64,000 nucleotides of DNA. Source: Lunatimonas sp. (GTDB taxonomy: Bacteria; Bacteroidota; Bacteroidia; Cytophagales; Cyclobacteriaceae). Of the stretch, positions 46,418 through 56,192 are shown piece after piece. The DNA lies in NCBI RefSeq assembly GCF_020832325.1, contig NZ_JAFIEU010000043.1, positions 110,030 to 174,029 on the forward strand. The letters are read 5' to 3'. How positions within the stretch are numbered: the first letter of the stretch is position 1; every line of letters starts with the position of its first letter. Under the pieces are notes generated by a model. It saw only the letters and a list, made by a program, of their open reading frames with translations, did not search any database and had not been told where the DNA came from. A program made the position numbers and the translations under genes.

Positions 46418-49400
46418 ATGACATCGAACTCGAAACCCGAGTCAGCCATAGATCATACATCTACCAATAACGATGCTCTGCGGATTATTGCCGTCGGTGC
46501 CTCTGCGGGAGGTTTGGAGGCCCTGCAAGATTTTCTGTCCAACCTGCGTGTGTTGGACAATTGTTGTGTAGTGATTGCCCAACACATGAGTCCTACCCAC
46601 CGCAGCATGTTGGTGCAACTACTTGCCAAAGCCACCCCCTTCGCGATACAGGAAGCGGTAAACCTTCAGACTCTGACCGAAAAAACCATCTATATTACCC
46701 CTCCGGACACCGAGATATCCATCGTGGAGGAAACCATCCACCTAACCAAGCCACATTCCAGCATTGGACCAAAACCTTCGGTAGATGTCTTGTTCGAGTC
46801 TTTGGCCAAAGAGGACAATCAGGTTATCGCCATCATCCTTTCAGGCACTGGCACAGACGGTTCGGAAGGCATCAATCGCCTAGCAATGGCTGGAGATGCG
46901 TATATTCTCGCACAGGAACCCTCCAGCGCCAAGTACGACGGAATGCCCAATTCCGCGATACAAACAGGACACGTGCACGAGGTCCTATCGGCCAAAGAAC
47001 TAGGGAAGCACCTGACGGGTTTAATGTCATTGACTGCTACATCGGATCTTTTTAGAACTCAAGCATTTGAAAAAACGCCTTACGAGAAGATCGTCGAGCT
47101 GCTTAGCAAAAAAAGTGGTACAGATTTTTTCAACTATAAAAACGCAAGCTTAACCAGGAGGTTGGAAAAAAGGGTAAGCACACTGCACATGGACTCACTG
47201 GACCGCTACGTAGAATACCTCGAGGAGAATCCTGAAGAAGTCAACGAGCTATTCAAGATGGTTCTCATCGGTGTCACTTCCTTTTTCCGCGATACCGAAT
47301 CATTTGCTGCATTGGAGTCCTGTCTAGACCGCTTGATCCAAAGTAAAAAAAACCACGAGTCGATCCGTGTATGGATTCCAGGGTGCTCCACTGGTGAAGA
47401 AGCGTATTCCATAGCCATCATGCTCCACCGATTATTGAAAACCCACAGTAAGGAGCAATTGGACGTACAGATATTTGCAACGGATATCGATGACCGCGCA
47501 ATCGCCCATGCGAGGTCCGCGGTTTATCCTGCATCGGCATTGGAAAAGCTCTCCAGGGAGACCATCGCACAGTACTTTACCCCCAAAGGACAGGACTTTG
47601 AGTTGGCAAAATCCCTTCGGGTCATGGTGCTGTTTTCGAGACACGACATCATGCGAAATCCACCCTTTTTGAAGTTGGATCTAATTTCCTGTAGAAACCT
47701 TCTCATCTACTTCAAGAATTCGCTTCAGCAGCAGCTCATTCCCCTTTTTCATTTTGCTCTCCTTCCCTCAGGCTACCTGTTTTTGGGCAAATCCGAATCC
47801 ATCGGAGCCTTTACCTCTCTGTTCGGGGAGGAAAATGCCAAACACCGCATTTACAAAAAAAAGATATCCCAAGGGTTGCAAACCATTCGGTTTTCAGCAC
47901 TCAAACCTCAAACCGTGCCAGCAAAAAAAACCGGGACCTTGCAGTCTGACACGGCTTCCAACCTAAAAGAAGCAGTGAAAAAAACGCTGTTGTTGGCATT
48001 GGATATCCCCTACGTAGTAGTAAACGAATCCCACGATATTCAGGAGGTTCACGGCGACGTACGCCTCTACATTAGCCTAAGTGAAGGAGGAATTCAGGCC
48101 AACTTAATCAAGATGTTGAACCCTGAACTTCAGATAGAAGTCCGCTCTGTACTTAGCAAATGCATTAAATCGAACAAGGGCATCAAGAGTAAAATCAAGA
48201 AATTCATTTTATTCGGTTCTATCTACTATGTACGGGTCAGTGTGTTTCCCATAGAAGACCGTGCCGGCGCCGAGCCGCTTTTTATGGTGCTTTTTGAGCA
48301 ACTGGACATCGAAGAGTTCATTGTGCCCGGACAACCGACAAATAACGGAGATGCAGAACCATTTAGGGTTCGCGAACTGGAAGAGGAGCTAAATGAGACC
48401 AAAGAACAACTTCAGACGTACATCGAGGAAATCGAAACCAGCAACGAGGAACTCCAATCACTAATCGAAGAACTGCAAAGTACCAATGAAGAACTACAGT
48501 CGGCAAACGAGGAATTGGAGACCACAAACGAAGAACTTCAAAGCACCAACGAGGAGATCCAAGTTGCCTACATGGAGCTTAAATCCGCCCATGAAACGCT
48601 AGAAGCCAAGGAACTCGATCTGCAATACCTCCAAGCCAATACAGAAGCCCTACTAAACAATGAACTGCAAGCATTTGTACTGGTAGATAACAATTACCTG
48701 ATCAAAAAATTTAATACACAAGCTGTCCATCTTTTTCAAAATTTGAGTGGTCGAGATTTGGTAATCGGTTCACTTATTTTGGACTACCTCCCCGAGGGAG
48801 AAACGGAGCAATTCATTCAAAATTTCAAGGATGTCATTGCTGGAAGAGCCTTCACTGGCGAAAAGCAATTCAAGGACAAATCGGGCCAATCCAAGTGGCT
48901 GGCAGTAAACTACACTCCTGTTTTGTTTAACCTTGAAGAGGTAACGGGTATCTCGCTCGGCTTACTGGACATCACCTCACTAAAGGAAATCGAATCCAAC
49001 CTCACCAAGGCAGAAAAACTGATTTCTTCCGTTTACAATGTTGTATCCCTCGGTATTTGTATCACGGACGAGGAGGGCTATTTCGTTGATGTAAATGAAG
49101 CGTATTGTAAACTGTATAACTACACACGGGAAGAACTTATCGGCGAAAAGTTCACTAAAGTGGTGCCTCCGGCACACCGGGATCGGCTACAGTCTTTGCA
49201 CGATCGGGCCATCAAAACCGGCTTGGAGGAAATCGCGGAAGAAAGGGTAGTCACCAAGCACGGAACTACGATAGAGGTGGAGGTTTCTTCTGACTTAATG
49301 ATCCAGCCGGATGGTAAGAAGTTTAAGATAACATCTGTCAAAGATATCACGCAGCAAAAAGGTACCAAGAAACTCCTGGCCGAGGCCCAAGAGATGGCCC

Positions 49401-52400
49401 AAATTGGGGCATGGGAATATATCGTGGGAACCGACCGGCTCAACTATTCGAGGATTACCCGTTTGATTTATGAAATTCCGGAGTCCTATATGCTGAGTGT
49501 TACCAACGGGGTAGAATTTTACAAAGAAGGCGAAAACCGAGACCTGATAAGTAAGGCCATTACAGATTGTATCGAAAAAGGAACCCCCTTTGATTTGGAG
49601 TTGGAGTTTGTTAGCTATGTCGGAACACCGAAATGGGTGAGGTCAATTGGAAAAGCAGAGACCGTAGACGGAGAAATTGTCCGTGTATTCGGTTCGATCC
49701 AAGATATCACCGCGAGAAAACAGGCTGAGGAAAGAATCCGGGAAAGTAACCAACGGTTTACCTATGTCACGCAGGCAACTTCGGATGTGATCTGGGATTG
49801 GGATATAGCGACTGGAAAAGTACATTGGGGAGAAAATTACGAAAAGGTATTCGGTAAAATTGCGAACGATACCAGATTAAGTGACCTAGAGCAAGTTCAC
49901 AGACGATTAGATACCGCAGAATTGGAAAGCATATTGGATGATGCAAATGCAGCGCTCAAATCAGAGAATACCCGTTGGCAATGCGAACATCGGTACCTTA
50001 AGGCAGATGGCACGTTTGCAATGGTCTCCAATAAAGCCTTGATCGTTAGAACCAAAGAAGGACGACCTGTTCGTGTAATTGGAGCTATGCAGGACATCAC
50101 CCAACAGTACAATAAAGAAATTGAAAAGAAACTACAACGAGAGATCAGCCTCATCTTCAACCAAAACACTGGATTGATCGCAGCTTTGGGGCAGAGTACC
50201 CGATTCTTGGGCGACTTCGCTAAGGTGGATTTGGCAGAGGCCTGGTTGATTCACTCCGACAAAAAAACTATCAAACTAGTATCCCAGCATCTGAGAACTC
50301 ACCCCGCGGAAATCTTCCAAAGCCTTAGCACGCAATACGACTCTTTCCTAAAAGGCGAAGGTTTACCAGGAACCGTTTGGGCAACGGAACAACCTGAAAT
50401 ATGGGATCAAGTAGGCTCCAAAAGCGAATTTTTCCGAAACCACGCAGCCCGCAAATCGGGCATCTCGGCAATATTTGGTGTACCACTGATCCACCGGGAC
50501 GAAACCATCGGTGTAATGGTCTTTGGTACTACAGGTTCAGTAGACCGCCTTCAGTCCTTAAAGGCAATTTTCAGTACACTGGAAGAATATTTAGGCGGTG
50601 AGCTCATGCGTAAAAAACTGGAAACAGAGCTAAACCAAATAATCGAAACCGCCCCTGATCTAATCGGTATCGCCGATTACGATGGTTATTTCATCCGCAT
50701 CAATGCTTCAGCCTGCCATATGCTTGAGTATACGGAAGAAGAAATCACCTCACGCCCATTTTTTGATTTTGTCCATCCAGACGATTTGGCCAAAACCCAC
50801 ACTGAATTTAAGCGGCTTACGACTGACACGAGTCCAATCGTCTTCGAAAACCGGTACATCACCAAGTCAGGCAAAACCATTTGGCTAACTTGGTCTTCTA
50901 CTGCACTGCCGGGTGAGGGCGTCATTTATACCGTAGGAAAGAATATAACCAAGCAAAAGTCACTCCAAATGATGCTGGACAATGCCTTCAAAATGGCAAG
51001 AATCGGTGGTTGGGAGGTGAATTTAAACGGTGAAATCACCCAGTGGTCTGAAGTCGCACGTGAAATCCACGAAGTAGAGGATGCTTCCTATGTCCCAGAC
51101 GTGGAAGCTGCGTTAAAATTTTACCGAGAAGACTACCGTGAATTTGTAGCCAAAACAATAGAGAACTGCATGCAGTCAGGTACCTCCTTTGATTTTGAGG
51201 CACCCATCATCACCGCCAAGGGAAATGAAAAATGGATCCGCTCAATCGGTCAGGCTGAATTTGTCAATGGAAAAATCAGCAAACTTTTTGGAAGCGTGCA
51301 AGATATTCATGACAAAAAAATGGCCGAGCAGCAGTTATTGATTTTCAAACGAATAATTGAGACCTCGCAGGAGGGCATTGCGGTGGCAGGTTTGGAAGGC
51401 CAGGTCATTTACCTCAATCCATCTTTTCAAGATCGCCTGGGATTCGATACCGATGAACTTCAAACAGCGGGAGGACCTCCCTCAGTATACAAAAACAAGG
51501 AAATTGCGAAAGAGGTATTTGACCGCCTATTAGTAGGGGAATCCTGGAAAGGAGATATAGACCTGATGGACCGGCACGGAAAGGTCACACCCTATTTCCT
51601 AAGTGCCGGTCCTATTCGCGACGAGAAAGGCAACTTGGTCGCAGTATTTGGGATTCACACGGACATTGGTGAACGAAAGCAAGCGGAAGATCGCCTTAGG
51701 CAAAACCTACAAACGCTGGAAGACTACAAGTTTGCATTGGACCAAGCAGCTATTGTTGCGCTGACGGACAGCAAAGGAAACATCCTCTCGGTAAATGACA
51801 AGTTCTGCGAAATATCTAAATATAGTCGAGAAGAATTGGTAGGCAGCACCCACCAAATCATCAATTCCGGATACCACAGCAGGGAGTTCTTTCATGAAAT
51901 GTGGAAAACACTAGCTAAAGGTCAAGTATGGCATGGGTCCATCAAAAATAAATCGAAGGACGGAACCGACTATTGGATGGATTCCACGATGGTTCCTTTT
52001 TTGGACGATAATGGCCTGCCCAAACAATACCTCGCCATTCGGTTTGAAATTACCGACCGGGTGATGGCTACAGAGAAACTAGAAAAGGCTAACCACGAAT
52101 TGGAAAAATTAAATTTGGCCTTGGAAGCACGAGCTCAAGAACTGGCCATTTCCAATTCAGAGTTGGAACAGTTTGCCTACGTCGCTTCGCATGACCTCCA
52201 GGAACCGCTCCGGATGATCACCAGCTTCCTAGCTCAATTGAATAAGAAATACAGCAGTCTTTTTGACGACAAAGCAAAGGAATATATTCACTTTGCGTTA
52301 GACGGTGCCAGTCGGATGCGGCAGATTATTTTGGATCTATTGGAGTTTTCCAGAGTAGGTAAAAATGACGAAAAGCTTTCGGAAGTCTCTCTCACGGATA

Positions 52401-52861
52401 TCGTAACGGAGGTCACCATGCTAAATCGAAAACTAATTGAAGAAACACAGGCCAAAATTTCGGTAAAAGGCTTACCAACGATCATTGGATTTCGTTCACC
52501 GATCGTTCAGGTGTTCAACAACCTAATAGGGAACGCGCTGAAGTATCGCAAAAAATCGGAAGCACCCGAAATTGAAATCGCTTGTGAGAATCAGGAAACT
52601 CAATATAAGATTAGCGTACGTGACAACGGAATTGGCATCGAAGAAGAATATTTTCAGAAAATTTTCATTATCTTCCAGCGATTGCATAACAAAAACGAGT
52701 ACTCCGGAACCGGAATAGGGTTGGCAATCGTGAAAAAAATCGTTGAAAATATGGGAGGAAATGTGTGGTTAGAATCAACAAAAAATCAGGGTAGTACTTT
52801 TTTCTTTACCCTGCCAAAACAACCCTTCAGTTCATCTCCCACTAAATCAGGCAGCCTGTGA
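46418..52861 (+). CDS. CheB-CheR-PAS-GAF hybrid sensor histidine kinase
   Basis: A 2147-residue signalling protein. Residues about 20-205 are a CheB methylesterase with its triad S29 (GASAGG), H56 (AQHMSP) and D147 (GTGTDG), all present. About 215-480 is a CheR methyltransferase with SAM motif WIPGCSTGEEAYSIAIML (near 316) and SCRNLLIYF. A long coiled coil of NEELQS-type repeats follows (about 650-745). Then come about seven PAS/PAC repeats and one GAF domain (about 1240-1400), and the kinase core with HisKA acceptor H1925 and HATPase to about 2135. There are no membrane helices. No CheA, CheW or chemoreceptor is in the window, so the CheB/CheR part may act on other glutamates. It is followed by two more kinases and two receivers. 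Confidence 0.93.
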   Translation: MTSNSKPESAIDHTSTNNDALRIIAVGASAGGLEALQDFLSNLRVLDNCCVVIAQHMSPTHRSMLVQLLAKATPFAIQEAVNLQTLTEKTIYITPPDTEISIVEETIHLTKPHSSIGPKPSVDVLFESLAKEDNQVIAIILSGTGTDGSEGINRLAMAGDAYILAQEPSSAKYDGMPNSAIQTGHVHEVLSAKELGKHLTGLMSLTATSDLFRTQAFEKTPYEKIVELLSKKSGTDFFNYKNASLTRRLEKRVSTLHMDSLDRYVEYLEENPEEVNELFKMVLIGVTSFFRDTESFAALESCLDRLIQSKKNHESIRVWIPGCSTGEEAYSIAIMLHRLLKTHSKEQLDVQIFATDIDDRAIAHARSAVYPASALEKLSRETIAQYFTPKGQDFELAKSLRVMVLFSRHDIMRNPPFLKLDLISCRNLLIYFKNSLQQQLIPLFHFALLPSGYLFLGKSESIGAFTSLFGEENAKHRIYKKKISQGLQTIRFSALKPQTVPAKKTGTLQSDTASNLKEAVKKTLLLALDIPYVVVNESHDIQEVHGDVRLYISLSEGGIQANLIKMLNPELQIEVRSVLSKCIKSNKGIKSKIKKFILFGSIYYVRVSVFPIEDRAGAEPLFMVLFEQLDIEEFIVPGQPTNNGDAEPFRVRELEEELNETKEQLQTYIEEIETSNEELQSLIEELQSTNEELQSANEELETTNEELQSTNEEIQVAYMELKSAHETLEAKELDLQYLQANTEALLNNELQAFVLVDNNYLIKKFNTQAVHLFQNLSGRDLVIGSLILDYLPEGETEQFIQNFKDVIAGRAFTGEKQFKDKSGQSKWLAVNYTPVLFNLEEVTGISLGLLDITSLKEIESNLTKAEKLISSVYNVVSLGICITDEEGYFVDVNEAYCKLYNYTREELIGEKFTKVVPPAHRDRLQSLHDRAIKTGLEEIAEERVVTKHGTTIEVEVSSDLMIQPDGKKFKITSVKDITQQKGTKKLLAEAQEMAQIGAWEYIVGTDRLNYSRITRLIYEIPESYMLSVTNGVEFYKEGENRDLISKAITDCIEKGTPFDLELEFVSYVGTPKWVRSIGKAETVDGEIVRVFGSIQDITARKQAEERIRESNQRFTYVTQATSDVIWDWDIATGKVHWGENYEKVFGKIANDTRLSDLEQVHRRLDTAELESILDDANAALKSENTRWQCEHRYLKADGTFAMVSNKALIVRTKEGRPVRVIGAMQDITQQYNKEIEKKLQREISLIFNQNTGLIAALGQSTRFLGDFAKVDLAEAWLIHSDKKTIKLVSQHLRTHPAEIFQSLSTQYDSFLKGEGLPGTVWATEQPEIWDQVGSKSEFFRNHAARKSGISAIFGVPLIHRDETIGVMVFGTTGSVDRLQSLKAIFSTLEEYLGGELMRKKLETELNQIIETAPDLIGIADYDGYFIRINASACHMLEYTEEEITSRPFFDFVHPDDLAKTHTEFKRLTTDTSPIVFENRYITKSGKTIWLTWSSTALPGEGVIYTVGKNITKQKSLQMMLDNAFKMARIGGWEVNLNGEITQWSEVAREIHEVEDASYVPDVEAALKFYREDYREFVAKTIENCMQSGTSFDFEAPIITAKGNEKWIRSIGQAEFVNGKISKLFGSVQDIHDKKMAEQQLLIFKRIIETSQEGIAVAGLEGQVIYLNPSFQDRLGFDTDELQTAGGPPSVYKNKEIAKEVFDRLLVGESWKGDIDLMDRHGKVTPYFLSAGPIRDEKGNLVAVFGIHTDIGERKQAEDRLRQNLQTLEDYKFALDQAAIVALTDSKGNILSVNDKFCEISKYSREELVGSTHQIINSGYHSREFFHEMWKTLAKGQVWHGSIKNKSKDGTDYWMDSTMVPFLDDNGLPKQYLAIRFEITDRVMATEKLEKANHELEKLNLALEARAQELAISNSELEQFAYVASHDLQEPLRMITSFLAQLNKKYSSLFDDKAKEYIHFALDGASRMRQIILDLLEFSRVGKNDEKLSEVSLTDIVTEVTMLNRKLIEETQAKISVKGLPTIIGFRSPIVQVFNNLIGNALKYRKKSEAPEIEIACENQETQYKISVRDNGIGIEEEYFQKIFIIFQRLHNKNEYSGTGIGLAIVKKIVENMGGNVWLESTKNQGSTFFFTLPKQPFSSSPTKSGSL

Positions 52862-52912
52862 ATCGAAGTTTTAAGCGAAGCAAGTCTAAACGGATGATTA
52901 TACTATGTGCGA

Positions 52913-52959
52913 CCTGCCTGCCGGTAAGAAGGGATTCCCTGTCTGCCGAGGAGGCAGGC
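52913..52959. repeat. CCTGCC/GGCAGG-rich dispersed repeat
   Basis: CCTGCCTGCCGG (52913-52924) and CTGCCGAGGAGGCAGGC (52943-52959) form nested inverted arms around a GGGATTCCC-containing centre. It resembles the short inverted repeat at 4108-4123 and is probably another member of a dispersed intergenic family. Confidence 0.55.
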
Positions 52960-52981
52960 ATCCCGATAAACTGGAACAAAT

Positions 52982-53020
52982 TGTGACCGCTAAAAAAGCA
53001 ATTATAGACATATGAAATCG
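52982..53020 (+). repeat. Duplicated 39-bp leader, first copy
   Basis: TGTGACCGCT, an A run, CAATTATAGACATATGAAA and TCG form this copy; the second copy at 53074-53112 has the same order with about six changes and ends at the start of the histidine kinase gene. Offset is 92 bases. The first copy contains a six-codon ATG frame that stops at once. Confidence 0.7.
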
Positions 53021-53073
53021 AGCATGACGTAGCCGTCACACACTGGGATGACTATCCGCCATGCGAGATTCCA

Positions 53074-53112
53074 TGTGACCACTGAAAAACAATTATAGAC
53101 ACATGAAACCCG
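53074..53112 (+). repeat. Duplicated 39-bp leader, second copy (contains the kinase start codon)
   Basis: Matches 52982-53020 through TGTGACC, ACT/GCT, an A run and CAATTATAGACA-ATGAAA. Its ATG at 53103 is the start of the sensor kinase, so the duplication copied the translation start region. Confidence 0.7.
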
Positions 53113-54074
53113 CTCTAAAAATTACGCTGGCTTACCTCTCAGTTGGTTATTGCTGGATAATTTTCAGTGATCGTATACTGCTTTGGCTGACAGATACCGA
53201 CACCTCCCCTATTTGGATCGACTTTCAGACCATCAAAGGACTAATCTACGTGTCTATCACCGGAGTCTTGTTGTATTTCTTGATCAGACATTATTTGGAT
53301 CAAATTGAAAAAAAAGTGAAAGAACTCGAGTTGTTAAATAAGCAACTGGAGTGCCAGGCGGTGCAGCTTAAGCAAAGTAATCAGGATTTAGAGCAGTTTG
53401 CCTATACTGCTTCCCATGACTTACAGGAGCCGCTCCGGATGATTTCCGCTTTTATGACACAGTTAGACAAAAAATACCATGAAAGACTGGACGAAAAAGC
53501 TCACCAATACATCTATTTTGCCATAGACGGCGCCAAACGAATGAGGAAAATCCTCATCGATCTTCTAGAATTCTCCCGGATCGGTCGAATTAGCGATGAA
53601 CCATCCATGGTGGACGTACAAAGCATTATCGAAGAATGCCTGGCAGAGTTAAGACCCAAGATTACCGAGACTAAAGCAAGTATACAGGTAAACGTGTCCT
53701 GCCCTGCGTTTAGTTGGGATGCTAAATTACTTCGCATGATTATCTACCAACTCGTAGACAATGCGCTAAAATTTACCAAAAACGACACCGAACCAGCGAT
53801 AGAAATCAATTGTCGGGATCTCGGTAAACATTGGGTACTGGTAGTAAAAGACAACGGGATAGGAATTGAAGAAGAATATTTTGAAAAAATATTCGTAATT
53901 TTCCAAAGGCTGCATAATTCAGCGAGATACGAAGGATCGGGGATTGGTTTGGCTTCCGTCAAAAAAGCAGTAGAACTGCAGCGGGGAAATGTAGCCGTAG
54001 AATCTTCACCGGGTAGAGGCAGTACCTTTACGCTGACCCTTCCTAAAGAGACCGTTTCAAGGACCACGTCGTAA
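53103..54074 (+). CDS. Two-helix membrane sensor histidine kinase
   Basis: A 323-residue kinase with two membrane helices (ITLAYLSVGYCWIIFS, about 8-23, and GLIYVSITGVLLYFLIRHY, about 57-75) around a periplasmic loop of only about 30 residues. A coiled coil (KELELLNKQLE) leads to HisKA with acceptor H105 (FAYTASHDLQEP) and an HATPase domain with DNGIGIEEEYFE and GSGIGLASVKKAV. It has no PAS domain, so the stimulus probably enters through the membrane part. Upstream is the duplicated leader. It lies 240 bases after the CheB-CheR kinase gene. Confidence 0.92.
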   Translation: MKPALKITLAYLSVGYCWIIFSDRILLWLTDTDTSPIWIDFQTIKGLIYVSITGVLLYFLIRHYLDQIEKKVKELELLNKQLECQAVQLKQSNQDLEQFAYTASHDLQEPLRMISAFMTQLDKKYHERLDEKAHQYIYFAIDGAKRMRKILIDLLEFSRIGRISDEPSMVDVQSIIEECLAELRPKITETKASIQVNVSCPAFSWDAKLLRMIIYQLVDNALKFTKNDTEPAIEINCRDLGKHWVLVVKDNGIGIEEEYFEKIFVIFQRLHNSARYEGSGIGLASVKKAVELQRGNVAVESSPGRGSTFTLTLPKETVSRTTS

Positions 54075-54155
54075 ACTACATGTAGAAAAACAAGGGAAAA
54101 TTATTCGCCAGGAACGAAAATAAATCCTTCATTGGAAATTTAATAGAGAAATACA

Positions 54156-55502
54156 TTGACTATCTGGAACCGCTATTACCAAACCGTCAGTAAAAATTTT
54201 CCGGAAATTGCGGACAAGTCATTTTCAATAGGCTATTGGAGAGATTACCTTTTTTTCATCACCATTCTTTATCTCATCCCTTTTAGTTTAGTGGCCATTA
54301 TTCCGGGCATAGTAGCCTCATTGGTAGCGGAGTTTTACGAAATCATCTTCTTCGATGCAGTACTAGCGGTGGTTCTTTATCTGATTGGATTTCAAAAACG
54401 TCTATCGATCCAGGCTAAGAAAGTCCTGTTTATCCTGATCGTCTACTGCTTCGCTGTGATCCTTTTCAAAACCCTAGGTAGCTATGGCCCAGGGTTGGTC
54501 TATTTACTGGCAGTAGCTGTATTTAGCATCATCATATTTCAAAACAAATACGCACTATACACGCTATCTATTAATGTTGTATTTTGCTTCGCCTATGGTC
54601 TGTTGATCCATTTGGATCTGGGCGGGATTCATGCCGCAGATGAAGACCGCTTGCTTTCTTGGTTTGCCGTATCCTCTAACTTCCTTTTTCTGAACGCACT
54701 TTTCGCTGTCTTGATCCCTCGGATGTTTCTTGGCATGCAACAAACTTTGGACGAGCAGATCCTCTTGAAGGAGCAACTGAGTATAGAACAGCAAAAATTA
54801 CAAGAATCGCTTCGACTGCTCGAAAAAAAAAACGACGAGTTAGAACAGTTCGCCTATGTTGCCTCCCATGACCTACAGGAACCACTTCGCATGATTTCAG
54901 GTTTTCTTTCCCGTATCGAATCCAAATACAACAATGTACTTGACGAAAAGGGTAAGACCTACATAGCCCTTGCCGTGGACGGTGCCGACCGGATGAGGCA
55001 AATCATATTGGACCTGTTGCAATATGCGAGAGTGGGTGCTGAAGCGCATCAGTTTGAACAAGTAAATATCGCTGCCATAGTAGATACCGCACTAAAAACG
55101 CTACAAACTACCATTGAGACAAAGCAAGCAGTCATTTCAATTGGGCCACTACCCGTCATTAAAAGCTCCGAATCCCATCTCGCCCAAGTTTTTCAAAACC
55201 TCATCGAAAATGCACTAAAATATTGCCCTGCCGAACGCATTCCACGCGTGGAAATCTCCCACCAAGAACTTGAAAACTGCCATCAGTTTTCCGTAAATGA
55301 CAACGGCATAGGGATAGATAAAGCCTATTTTGATCAGATATTCGTGATATTTAAACGATTGCACGACCGAAATTCCTACCCAGGGAATGGCATTGGGCTG
55401 GCGATAGTTAAGAAAATCGTCGAGTCATTAAATGGAACGATTTGGGTGGAATCTGAATTGGGCAAAGGAAGCACCTTTCACTTCACCCTTAAAAAAAATT
55501 AA
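54156..55502 (+). CDS. Polytopic membrane sensor histidine kinase
   Basis: A 448-residue kinase with about five or six membrane helices in residues 25-185 (DYLFFITILYLIPFSLVAII, FDAVLAVVLYLIGF, VLFILIVYCFAVILF, LVYLLAVAVFSIIIF). The coiled coil is followed by HisKA acceptor H238 (FAYVASHDLQEP) and an HATPase domain (NGIGIDKAYFDQ, GNGIGLAIVKKIV). The start is TTG at 54156; no ATG or GTG fits the N-terminus. It resembles the two neighbouring kinases strongly in the H-box and ATPase. Confidence 0.9.
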   Translation: MTIWNRYYQTVSKNFPEIADKSFSIGYWRDYLFFITILYLIPFSLVAIIPGIVASLVAEFYEIIFFDAVLAVVLYLIGFQKRLSIQAKKVLFILIVYCFAVILFKTLGSYGPGLVYLLAVAVFSIIIFQNKYALYTLSINVVFCFAYGLLIHLDLGGIHAADEDRLLSWFAVSSNFLFLNALFAVLIPRMFLGMQQTLDEQILLKEQLSIEQQKLQESLRLLEKKNDELEQFAYVASHDLQEPLRMISGFLSRIESKYNNVLDEKGKTYIALAVDGADRMRQIILDLLQYARVGAEAHQFEQVNIAAIVDTALKTLQTTIETKQAVISIGPLPVIKSSESHLAQVFQNLIENALKYCPAERIPRVEISHQELENCHQFSVNDNGIGIDKAYFDQIFVIFKRLHDRNSYPGNGIGLAIVKKIVESLNGTIWVESELGKGSTFHFTLKKN

Positions 55503-55561
55503 AAAACCAAAGTGAACAAAACGGAGGATAATTCTGGCGTCAGTAAATAGATTTTTTCAAT

Positions 55562-55593
55562 TTTGTAAACCTGACAAATTTCTCCGTATCTTG
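55562..55593 (+). promoter_or_regulatory. Candidate promoter of the receiver pair
   Basis: TTTG (55562-55565), 21 bases, TATCTTG (55587-55593), one T short of the consensus. The leader of about 155 bases contains a strong hairpin at 55608-55647. Confidence 0.35.
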
Positions 55594-55607
55594 CACGTCA
55601 AACATGT

Positions 55608-55647
55608 CGGATACCTAATAGCTTCGTTGCGTAATGGCTATTATCCG
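55608..55647 (+). other. Hairpin in the leader of the receiver gene
   Basis: CGGAT, four unpaired bases and AATAGC pair with GCTATT-ATCCG around a 14-base loop. It lies about 107 bases before the ATG at 55755 and may stabilise or control the message. Confidence 0.4.
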
Positions 55648-55754
55648 AGAAGAAATATCGAATATCACCAGGTTTCCATTTAGCCCGTCGAATGCTATGC
55701 GATGAACGACTGAGAGATCCAAATGGCTAAGGATCCTAACAACTGTTGAAAAGA

Positions 55755-56192
55755 ATGAAAAGGATACATATCCTACTAGTGGAGGATAACGAGGGAGATA
55801 TTTTACTGACCCGAGAGGCGTTAGCCGAGGGCAACTTCGACCATGAACTCAGTGTGGTGAAGGACGGAAAAGAGGCCATGCAATTTTTAGTTCAAGAAGA
55901 GCCCTTTGATAGGACCAAAAAACCAGATCTTGTCTTATTAGACATCAATCTTCCCAAGAAAAGTGGGCACGAAGTGCTTTCATTTATCAAAAATAAAGAG
56001 GAGATCAAGCATATTCCTGTCATCATGCTTACTACCTCTTCTTCGAATTCCGACATCCTAAAAGCCTATAAAAACCATGCGAACTGCTTTATTACTAAGC
56101 CGGTGGATGTGGAAGATTTCATGGAAACGGTTGCGATGATCGATAAATTTTGGTTTAAAACAGCGGTATTGCCCTCACCCATGCAAACATGA
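55755..56192 (+). CDS. Single-domain response regulator
   Basis: A 145-residue CheY-like receiver. The acidic pair is E10-D11 (LLVEDNEGD), the phospho-acceptor D63 (LLDINLPKKSG) and the lysine K115 (FITKPVD). I take ATG 55755 as the start; an in-frame TTG nine bases earlier would add three residues. It has the Rcp1-type features of receivers paired with bacteriophytochrome-type kinases. The stop overlaps the next gene as ATGA. It probably receives phosphate from one of the neighbouring kinases. Confidence 0.92.
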   Translation: MKRIHILLVEDNEGDILLTREALAEGNFDHELSVVKDGKEAMQFLVQEEPFDRTKKPDLVLLDINLPKKSGHEVLSFIKNKEEIKHIPVIMLTTSSSNSDILKAYKNHANCFITKPVDVEDFMETVAMIDKFWFKTAVLPSPMQT

